From assembly GCF_017614955.1 (NCBI RefSeq), contig NZ_WVUH01000031.1, forward strand, positions 1 through 32,657: a stretch of 32,657 nucleotides of DNA, in the 5' to 3' direction. This DNA comes from Micromonospora echinofusca. GTDB taxonomy: Bacteria > Actinomycetota > Actinomycetes > Mycobacteriales > Micromonosporaceae. Both the position numbers and the translations under genes were made by a program. Positions 26,279 to 32,657 of this stretch are shown here, piece after piece (position 1 is the first letter of the stretch; each line of letters opens with the position of its first letter). The notes beneath the pieces are model-generated. The model made no database searches, had not been told where the DNA came from, and saw only the letters and a list, made by a program, of their open reading frames with translations.

Positions 26279-26320
26279 GAGGCGTCCCCCGTGCCGTCAC
26301 CAGCGTCCGGGGGGCGCCTC
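26279..26320 (+). terminator. Hairpin after rplT
   Basis: GAGGCG-t-CCCCC pairs with GGGGG-g-CGCCTC across an 18-nt loop (arms 26279-26290 and 26309-26320). It separates the ribosomal protein operon from the methyltransferase gene starting 10 nt later. No U-tract follows, so read-through is likely. Confidence 0.65.
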
Positions 26321-26329
26321 GACCACGTC

Positions 26330-27142
26330 ATGGAGCCACATCCCGTGCTCTTCACACCCCGTACGCCCCGGGTGGTCGCCGCCCGTCGACTCCAGCGTCG
26401 CCGGGACCGGGACACCACCGGCCGGTTCCTCGCCGAAGGGCCCCAGGCGGTCCGGGAGGCCCTCGACCGGCCCGACCTGGTCACCGAACTCTTCGGCACC
26501 CCGGCCGCCCTCGACCGGTACGCCGACCTCGCCGGCCGGGCCGCCCGGGCGGGCGTACCCGTCTCTCCGGTCACCGACGAGGCACTCGCCGCGCTGGCCG
26601 AGACGGTCGCCCCGCAGGGCCTGGTCGCCGTCTGCCGGCACCTGGACGTCCCGCTGGCCGCCGCGCTGGCCCCCACCACCCGACTGGTCGCGGTGCTGGC
26701 CGGGATCCGTGACCCCGGTAACGCCGGCACGGTGCTGCGTACCGCCGACGCGGCCGGCGCCGGTGCGGTCGTCTTCGCCGGGGACACCGTCGACCCGTAC
26801 AACGGCAAGGCGGTCCGCGCCTCCGCCGGCAGCCTCTTCCACGTCGACGTGGTCCGCGCCGGTGACCCGTACCCGGTCCTCGACGCGCTGCGGGCGGCCG
26901 GACTGCGGGTCCTGGCCGCCACCGGCCACGGCGACACCGACCTGGACGACCTGGCCGATGCGGGTGCCCTGGCCGCACCGACCGCCTGGCTGTTCGGCTC
27001 CGAGGCGCACGGCCTCCCCGCCGACCTGGCCGCCGCCGCCGACGCCCGGGTCCGGGTACCGCTGCACGGGCGCGCGGAGAGCCTGAACCTGGCTGCCGCC
27101 GCAGCCGTCTGCCTGTACGCTTCAGCCAGAGCACTTCGATAG
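26330..27142 (+). CDS. TrmH (SpoU) family RNA 2'-O-methyltransferase
   Basis: This SPOUT-fold enzyme should methylate a ribose 2'-OH in rRNA or tRNA with S-adenosylmethionine. The 270-residue product has an N-terminal substrate-binding domain (RRDRDTTGRFLAEGPQAVREAL), then the three knot motifs: IRDPGNAGTVLRTADAAGA with the catalytic Arg (about residue 125), LFGSEAHGLP (about 223) and VPLHGRAESLNLAAAAAVCLY (about 243). ATG 26330 fits the family; GTG 26345 and GTG 26291 are alternatives. Its position between rplT and pheS is common in actinobacteria. The exact nucleotide modified cannot be assigned. Confidence 0.92.
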   Translation: MEPHPVLFTPRTPRVVAARRLQRRRDRDTTGRFLAEGPQAVREALDRPDLVTELFGTPAALDRYADLAGRAARAGVPVSPVTDEALAALAETVAPQGLVAVCRHLDVPLAAALAPTTRLVAVLAGIRDPGNAGTVLRTADAAGAGAVVFAGDTVDPYNGKAVRASAGSLFHVDVVRAGDPYPVLDALRAAGLRVLAATGHGDTDLDDLADAGALAAPTAWLFGSEAHGLPADLAAAADARVRVPLHGRAESLNLAAAAAVCLYASARALR

Positions 27143-27159
27143 GCCAGGGAGTCGTCCAG

Positions 27160-27222
27160 ATGATGAACGCGCAGCAGCGTTCGTTTAGCCAGCCCGCCGG
27201 TCCCGGCGGGCGGCGGGGCTGA
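27160..27222 (+). CDS. Possible 20-residue leader ORF before pheS
   Basis: ATG 27160 starts a short frame, MMNAQQRSFSQPAGPGGRRG, with GGGAG about 9 nt upstream. The second half of the ORF contains a perfect CCCGCCGG/CCGGCGGG hairpin (27193-27210). It could be a leader peptide for pheST, but it holds a single Phe codon, unlike classical phenylalanine attenuators. It may be chance. Confidence 0.3.
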   Translation: MMNAQQRSFSQPAGPGGRRG

Positions 27223-28416
<1,194 letters not shown>

Positions 28417-28456
28417 CGGGATGCGGCAACGAGTAACGGAGACGGTGGTCTGAACA

Positions 28457-31039
28457 ATGCGAGTTTCGCTTTCCTGGCTGCGTGAGCACGTCCAGTTGCC
28501 CGCCGACCTCACCCCCGGGGACCTGGAGCAGGCCCTGGTCGACCTCGGCCTGGAGGTCGAGTCGGTGGTGGACCTGGGAGCCACGGTCACCGGGTCCCTG
28601 GTGGTCGGTCAGGTCCTGGACATCGAGGAACTGACCGGTTTCAAGAAGCCCATCCGGTTCTGCCGGGTCGACGTCGGTGCCGCCAACGGCACCGGTGAGC
28701 CGCAGGAGATCGTCTGCGGTGCCCGTAACTTCGCCCCCGGCGACCGGGTCGTGGTGATCCTCCCCGGCGGGGTGCTCCCCGGCGGCTTCGCCATCGGCGC
28801 GCGCAAGACGTACGGCCGCAACTCCAACGGCATGATCTGCTCGGCGATGGAACTGGGGCTCGGTGACGACCACTCCGGGATCATCGTGCTCCCCGCCGAC
28901 ACCCCGGCCCGCCCCGGTGACGACGCCCGCGCCGTCGTCGGGCTGGACGACGTCGTGGTCGAGATCGAGATCACCCCGGACCGGGGGTACGCGATGAGCG
29001 TGCGCGGCATCGCCCGCGAGCTGTCGCACGCCCTCGGCGTGCCGTTCCACGACCCCGGTCTGCTCCCCGCCCCCGGGGCGACCGCTGAGCCGGCGTACCC
29101 GGTCGAGGTGCAGGACACCGTCGGCTGTGACCGGTTCGCCGCCCGGATGGTGCGCGGGGTCGACCCGACCGCGCCCACCCCCGGGTGGATGCAGCAGCGG
29201 CTCACCGTCGCCGGTATCCGCAGCATCTCGCTGCCGGTGGACATCACCAACTACGTCATGCTGGAACTCGGCCAGCCGATGCACGCCTTCGACGCCGACC
29301 GGCTCACCGGCCCGCTGGTGGTCCGCCGGGCCACGGCGGGGGAGAAGCTGACCACCCTGGACGGGGTGACCCGGGAACTGGTCGCCGAGGACATGGTGAT
29401 CTGCGACGACAGCGGGCCGATCTCGTTGGCCGCCGTGATGGGCGGCCAGACCAGCGAGGTGGTCGCCGGTACCGTGAACGTGCTCTTCGAGGCCGCGCAC
29501 TGGGATCCGGTGATGGTCGGCCGGACGGCCCGCCGGCACAAGCTGTTCAGCGAGGCGGCGAAGCGCTGGGAACGGGGCGTCGACCCGGCCCTGCCGCTGG
29601 TCGCCATCGAACGGGCGGTGCAACTGCTCACCACGCACGGTGGCGGTACGGCCGGCACGGAGATCCTCGACCTCGACCACGTCCGGCCGAACACCCCGGT
29701 CAGCCTCCCGGTCGACCTGCCCGCCCGACGGATCGGCGTGGCGTACCCGCCGGAGCGGGTGGTCGCCCTGCTGGAGGCGGTCGGGTGCACCGTCACCACC
29801 GGTCCGGACCGGCTCGCCGAGGACCCCGGATCGGTCGGCGTGGCTGCCGCTGCGGCCGCCGGTCCGGTCGACGCGGCAGCCACCGGCGGCGGTACCGCGC
29901 TCGTGGTCACCCCGCCGAGCTGGCGTCCCGACCTCACCGACCCGGCCGACCTGGTCGAGGAGGTCGCCCGGCTCGACGGGTACAACGAGGTGCCCAGCGT
30001 GCTGCCCGTCGCGCCCCCCGGCCGGGGCCTCACCGCCGGTCAGCGCCGGCACCGGTCGGTGGCCCGGGCCCTGGCCGAGCAGGGTTACGTCGAGGTGCTG
30101 GCGTACCCGTTCGTCAGCCCCGAGCTGCCCGACCTGCTCGGGCTGCCCGCCGACGACCCTCGCCGGTCGGCGGTCCGGCTGGCCAACCCGCTCGCCGACA
30201 CCGAACCGCTGATGCGGACCAGCCTGCTCGGCCCGCTGCTCGGGGTGCTCAAGCGCAACCTGGGCCGGGGCCAGCGGGACCTGGCGCTGTACGAGATCGG
30301 CACGGTCTTCCACCCGCGCGCCGGTGCCGGTACCCCGCCGGTCATGGGCGTCGACCGGCGACCGACCGACGCCGAGTTCGCCGCCGCCGACGCGACCGTG
30401 CCCGACCAGCCCCGGCACGTCGCCGTGGTGCTCGCCGGGGACATCGAGCCGGGTGGCTGGTGGGGTGCTGGTCGTGCCGCCGGCTGGGCCGACGCGGTCG
30501 AGGCGGCCCGGGTGGTACTCGCCGCCGCCGGCCTCTCCGCCGACCGGGTCGCGGTCCGGTCCGCCGGGTACGCCCCCTGGCACCCCGGCCGGTGCGCGGA
30601 GATCCTGGTCGACGGCGCGGTCGTCGGGCACGCCGGGGAACTGCACCCGGCGGTCGTCTCCAGCCTGGAACTGCCCCGGCGGACCAGTGCCATGGAGCTG
30701 AACCTGGACGCGGTGCCGGCGGCGGCGACGGTGCCGGCACCCGACATCTCCGGGTTCCCGCCGGCGCTGATCGACGTGGCCCTCGTGGTCGACGCCGACA
30801 CCCCGGCCGCAGACGTGCAGCGGGCGCTCGTCGACGGTGCCGGTGACCTGCTCGAAGCGGTGCGCCTGTTCGACGTGTACGCCTCCGCGCAGCTCGGCGA
30901 GGGCCGCAAGTCGCTGGCGTACAAGCTCACCTTCCGGGCCCCGGACCGGACGCTGACCGTCGAGGAGGCGGTGGCCGCCCGGGACGCCGCAGTGGCCGAG
31001 GCCGCCGCCCGGCTCGGCGCCACCCTGCGCGGCGCCTGA
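28457..31039 (+). CDS. pheT: Phenylalanyl-tRNA synthetase beta subunit
   Basis: PheT binds tRNA and edits mischarged Tyr-tRNA. Domains in order in the 860 residues: N-terminal MRVSLSWLREHV; OB-type tRNA-binding domain (about 40-155, with ARNFAPGDRVVVILPG and ICSAMELGLG); B3/B4 editing domain (about 215-385, with SLPVDITNYVMLELGQPMHA); B5 (about 405-505); catalytic-like domain; and the C-terminal anticodon-binding FDX-ACB domain (about 765-860, ending near FRAPDRTLTVEEA). Within B5, about 20 Ala/Gly-rich residues (near 455-475) look like a low-complexity insertion. A large palindrome follows the stop. Confidence 0.97.
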   Translation: MRVSLSWLREHVQLPADLTPGDLEQALVDLGLEVESVVDLGATVTGSLVVGQVLDIEELTGFKKPIRFCRVDVGAANGTGEPQEIVCGARNFAPGDRVVVILPGGVLPGGFAIGARKTYGRNSNGMICSAMELGLGDDHSGIIVLPADTPARPGDDARAVVGLDDVVVEIEITPDRGYAMSVRGIARELSHALGVPFHDPGLLPAPGATAEPAYPVEVQDTVGCDRFAARMVRGVDPTAPTPGWMQQRLTVAGIRSISLPVDITNYVMLELGQPMHAFDADRLTGPLVVRRATAGEKLTTLDGVTRELVAEDMVICDDSGPISLAAVMGGQTSEVVAGTVNVLFEAAHWDPVMVGRTARRHKLFSEAAKRWERGVDPALPLVAIERAVQLLTTHGGGTAGTEILDLDHVRPNTPVSLPVDLPARRIGVAYPPERVVALLEAVGCTVTTGPDRLAEDPGSVGVAAAAAAGPVDAAATGGGTALVVTPPSWRPDLTDPADLVEEVARLDGYNEVPSVLPVAPPGRGLTAGQRRHRSVARALAEQGYVEVLAYPFVSPELPDLLGLPADDPRRSAVRLANPLADTEPLMRTSLLGPLLGVLKRNLGRGQRDLALYEIGTVFHPRAGAGTPPVMGVDRRPTDAEFAAADATVPDQPRHVAVVLAGDIEPGGWWGAGRAAGWADAVEAARVVLAAAGLSADRVAVRSAGYAPWHPGRCAEILVDGAVVGHAGELHPAVVSSLELPRRTSAMELNLDAVPAAATVPAPDISGFPPALIDVALVVDADTPAADVQRALVDGAGDLLEAVRLFDVYASAQLGEGRKSLAYKLTFRAPDRTLTVEEAVAARDAAVAEAAARLGATLRGA

Positions 31040-31040
31040 G

Positions 31041-31098
31041 GTGTAAGGAAGGGCCCCTTCTTATCGCTTTCGGTAGAGGAAGGGGCCCTTCCTAACAC
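31041..31098. repeat. Palindromic repeat, copy 1 (complete), downstream of pheT
   Basis: Two 20-nt arms (31041-31060 and 31079-31098) are reverse complements with one mismatch, centred on AGGAAGGGCCCCTTC. The 18-nt loop contains TTATCGCTTTCGGTAG. A partial second copy with the same loop lies at 32497-32530. It may terminate pheST, and I believe this type of element is dispersed in Micromonosporaceae genomes. Confidence 0.9.
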
Positions 31099-31139
31099 CC
31101 GGGCCCGGTAATGCGGTGGTGCGACCGGTCGAGCCGGGC

Positions 31140-31145
31140 TAGGGT
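31140..31145 (+). promoter_or_regulatory. Candidate -10 for the mgt leader transcript
   Basis: TAGGGT at 31140-31145 ends 7 nt before the ATG of the leader peptide, the spacing expected of a leaderless mRNA. The -35 region (near 31117, TGGTGC) is weak. Confidence 0.45.
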
Positions 31146-31152
31146 CCCGATC

Positions 31153-31191
31153 ATGGGTTACGCATTCATCCGCACGCGCATCGCCGCCTGA
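31153..31191 (+). CDS. Putative regulatory leader peptide MGYAFIRTRIAA
   Basis: This is a 12-codon ORF upstream of the glycosyltransferase gene. No RBS precedes it, but a -10-like TAGGGT ends 7 nt before the ATG. It contains Arg7-Thr8-Arg9, which fits the +X+ pattern (Arg/Lys, any, Arg/Lys) at which macrolide-bound ribosomes stall in ErmDL-type leaders. Its last codons, CGCCGCC at 31182-31188, pair perfectly with GGCGGCG at 31192-31198 across the TGA stop. A stalled ribosome would therefore melt that hairpin. Translation and drug response are inferred, not shown. Confidence 0.55.
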   Translation: MGYAFIRTRIAA

Positions 31192-31258
31192 GGCGGCGTA
31201 CCCCGCCGGTCGTGTGAACGACCGGTCGTTGCCGCGACGGCCGTAGCCGCCGTCGCGG
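31182..31258 (+). promoter_or_regulatory. Putative attenuator before the glycosyltransferase gene
   Basis: Four structures can form. Stem 1:2 pairs 31182-31188 with 31192-31198. Alternative stem 2:3 pairs GGCGG 31193-31197 with CCGCC 31203-31207. A perfect 8-bp stem pairs 31206-31213 with 31218-31225 (GTGA loop). A perfect 10-bp stem pairs 31232-31241 with 31249-31258. Stems 1:2 and 2:3 exclude each other, and 2:3 also overlaps the base of the next stem. The gene's AGGA (31305-31308) can pair with TCCT at 31291-31294. Confidence 0.55.
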
Positions 31259-31315
31259 GTCACCCGTGTCGCCGCCGGACGATGTCCCGTTCCTCCGACA
31301 CGACAGGACCATTCC

Positions 31316-32491
31316 ATGCGTGCGCGTTCCCACATCCTGATGGCCGGCTGCACGGCGCCGAGCCACATCTACCCCTCGTTGGCCCTCGTCCGCGAACTCG
31401 TCGACCGGGGCCACCGGGTCAGCTACGTCGTCGGTGAGTCGCTGGTCGAACTGGTCACCCCGACCGGCGCCGAGCCGGTACCGCACCCGTCGCTGCTGCC
31501 GCTCGGTGAGCGCGGCTGGCCGGACGACCCGGGCTCGGCGATGCGGATCTTCCTCGACGAGGGGATGGCCGTACTGCCCCGGCTGCTCGACCGGTTCGCC
31601 GACGACCGTCCCGACCTGGTGTTGTACGACATCGGCGGGCTGGCCGGTCCGGTCCTGGCCACCCGGTTCGGGGTACCGGCGGTGCAGCTCTCCCCGACCA
31701 TGGTCGCCTGGGCGGGGTACGAGGACGACATGGCCGACTTCTACGACGCGTTGCGGGCGTCGGCGAGCGGCCGGGACTACTTCGCCACCTACGACCGCTG
31801 GCTGGCGGCGAACGGCATCGACGTCGACGCCCAGCGGTGGATCACCTTTCCGGAGCGGGTGCTGTCGCTGATCCCCCGGCCCATGCAGCCGCACGCCGAC
31901 CGGGTACCGCCGTCGGTGCGTTTCGTCGGACCGTGCCTGGACCCCGACCGGCTCGCCGACACCAGCTGGACGCCCCCGGCGGACAACCGACCGGTGCTCC
32001 TAGTCTCCTTCGGTACCGCCTTCACCGACCAGCTTCCGGTGTACCGGGCCTGCGTGGCCGGCTTCGCCGACTCGGACTGGCACGTGGTGCTGGTGATCGG
32101 CGCGCACGTCGATCCGGCCGACCTCGGTGAGCTACCGGAGAACGTCGAGGTGCACCGTCGGGTGCCGCAGCTCGCCGTGCTCGCCGCCGCGTCGGCGTTC
32201 GTCACCCACGCCGGGATGGGCGGCTGCACCGAGGCTCTCTGGTTCGGGGTGCCCACGGTGGCTATCCCGCAGGCGGTGGACCAGTTCGGCAACGCCGACC
32301 GGCTCGTCGAGCTGGGCGTCGGCCGGCACCTGCCCACCGACCAGGTGACCGCAGAGTCGCTGCGCCAAGCCGTCGACGAAGTCGCGTCGGACCCCGAAGT
32401 GCGTCGCCGGCTGGGCGCGCTGCGGGACCGGGTACGCGCCGACGGGGGCGTCGACCGGGCGGCCGACGCCGTCGAGTCGTACCTGCGGTAG
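31316..32491 (+). CDS. Macrolide-type UDP-glycosyltransferase (OleD/OleI/Mgt family)
   Basis: The 391-residue GT-B enzyme closely follows the OleD/OleI/MgtA proteins of Streptomyces, which inactivate macrolides by glucosylation. Shared features are the N-terminal PSHIYPSLALVRELVDRGHRV with the candidate catalytic His17, PDLVLYDIGG with its partner Asp, SPTMVAWAGYEDDM, IPRPMQPHADRV, and the donor site VPQLAVL..FVTHAGMGG..PQAVDQFGNADRL. AGGA lies 7 nt before the ATG. It probably confers self-resistance or intrinsic macrolide resistance; another aglycone is possible. It lies just after pheT, where argC often follows in actinobacteria, suggesting a late insertion. Repeat copies flank it. Confidence 0.9.
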   Translation: MRARSHILMAGCTAPSHIYPSLALVRELVDRGHRVSYVVGESLVELVTPTGAEPVPHPSLLPLGERGWPDDPGSAMRIFLDEGMAVLPRLLDRFADDRPDLVLYDIGGLAGPVLATRFGVPAVQLSPTMVAWAGYEDDMADFYDALRASASGRDYFATYDRWLAANGIDVDAQRWITFPERVLSLIPRPMQPHADRVPPSVRFVGPCLDPDRLADTSWTPPADNRPVLLVSFGTAFTDQLPVYRACVAGFADSDWHVVLVIGAHVDPADLGELPENVEVHRRVPQLAVLAAASAFVTHAGMGGCTEALWFGVPTVAIPQAVDQFGNADRLVELGVGRHLPTDQVTAESLRQAVDEVASDPEVRRRLGALRDRVRADGGVDRAADAVESYLR

Positions 32492-32496
32492 GTGCG

Positions 32497-32530
32497 GTTA
32501 GGAAGGGCCCCCTGTTATCGCTTTCGGTAG
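32497..32530. repeat. Palindromic repeat, copy 2 (truncated)
   Basis: GTTAGGAAGGGCCCC and the loop TTATCGCTTTCGGTAG (32515-32530) match the left arm and loop of the repeat at 31041-31098. The right arm is missing: after 32530 the sequence changes to GGCGGTTTCTGGGGGTCG. The break coincides with the likely end of an insertion sequence. Confidence 0.85.
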
Positions 32531-32565
32531 GGCGGTTTCTGGGGGTCGTCGCAACACCTGATGGC

Positions 32566-32657
32566 TTATGTGGTTGTCAGTAGATCACGCAGACGCTCGG
32601 CTGGGTTGTCCCAGCCGAGCGTCTGTCGTGGGCGGCCGTTGAGTTCCTGGGCGACGT
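32566..32657 (-). CDS. IS30-family transposase, C-terminal fragment
   Basis: On the minus strand the frame encodes VAQELNGRPRQTLGWDNPAE and then RLRDLLTTT before a TAA stop (32566-32568). This matches the conserved C-terminus of IS30 transposases (LNxRPRKTLGWxTPAE). Only about 29 residues are inside the window, so whether the gene is intact cannot be judged. The codons for QTLGWDNPAERL form a perfect 16-bp inverted repeat. Confidence 0.8.
   Translation of the reverse strand, partial: VAQELNGRPRQTLGWDNPAERLRDLLTTT
32590..32625. repeat. 16-bp perfect hairpin inside the transposase 3' end
   Basis: CAGACGCTCGGCTGGG (32590-32605) and its exact complement (32610-32625) flank a TTGT loop. The stem is coding sequence near the end of the transposase gene. 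It may end the transposase mRNA or stop readthrough. Confidence 0.9.

Larger units (their letters stand above)
32531..32657 (-). mobile_element. End of an IS30-family insertion sequence (runs off the window)
   Basis: The last 127 bases hold the 3' end of an IS30-like transposase gene and a terminal stretch, GGCGGTTTCTGGGGGTCGTC followed by GCAACACC, that resembles IS30-family inverted ends. The left boundary is placed where the palindromic repeat copy is interrupted. The other end lies outside the window. Confidence 0.65.

Noticed and set aside
31282..31320. Second upstream ORF starting at ATG 31282 overlapping the glycosyltransferase start
   Set aside because: It is out of frame with the gene, has no RBS, and its product overlaps well-conserved coding sequence; probably chance.

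Overview
The window is high-GC (well above 70 %) actinobacterial chromosome, most like Micromonospora, Salinispora or a relative in the Micromonosporaceae. The evidence is the codon use, the many GTG starts, the mihF-gmk-rpoZ-coaBC-metK-priA order, an actinobacterial integration host factor, and intergenic palindromes of a kind I associate with that family. Nearly all of it is core housekeeping sequence. The accessory part is the right end, from about 31041 onward.

Layout, left to right. 22-2333: bioA (biotin) and pyrF (pyrimidine), separated by an array of 21-bp tandem repeats. 2513-9370: mihF, a strongly diverged guanylate-kinase gene, rpoZ, coaBC, metK, a helicase-dead priA, and an unusual P-loop nucleotide-kinase-like protein with a C-terminal ParB/sulfiredoxin-like segment. 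9442-12504: def, fmt and rsmB, for translation start and rRNA modification. 12600-13490 (minus): a lipoprotein with septum-formation-like repeats, then a 19-bp perfect palindrome. 13847-15480: rpe and a coupled response regulator with a GGDEF-type domain. 15577-19308: an FMN riboswitch followed by ribD-ribE-ribBA-ribH, a complete riboflavin operon.

19426-21883 (minus): a polar amino-acid type ABC importer (binding lipoprotein, permease, ATPase). 22009-24630: hisE and hisG, then a YdcZ/DUF606 membrane protein and a small PH-domain membrane protein, the last three gene junctions being tightly packed. 24982-27142: infC (apparent ATC start), rpmI, rplT and a TrmH-family RNA methyltransferase. 27334-31039: pheS and pheT.

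The right end is the most interesting part. Between pheT and the window edge lies a macrolide-type glycosyltransferase gene of the OleD/OleI/Mgt family. It is preceded by what looks like a leaderless 12-codon leader peptide, MGYAFIRTRIAA, and a run of mutually exclusive hairpins. The Arg-Thr-Arg in the leader fits the +X+ motif known to stall macrolide-bound ribosomes, so this reads as a drug-inducible resistance cassette controlled by attenuation. It is bracketed by two copies of a GC-rich palindromic repeat. The second copy is cut off at what appears to be the end of an IS30-family insertion sequence, whose transposase C-terminus runs off the window.

Many gene junctions are 4-bp GTGA/ATGA overlaps, suggesting translational coupling. 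Several genes (gmk, rpe, perhaps hisE and the leader peptide) lack a ribosome binding site and have a -10-like hexamer 6-8 nt before the start, suggesting leaderless mRNAs. I saw no tRNA, rRNA or CRISPR array. All assignments are from reading the sequence; no database search was run.
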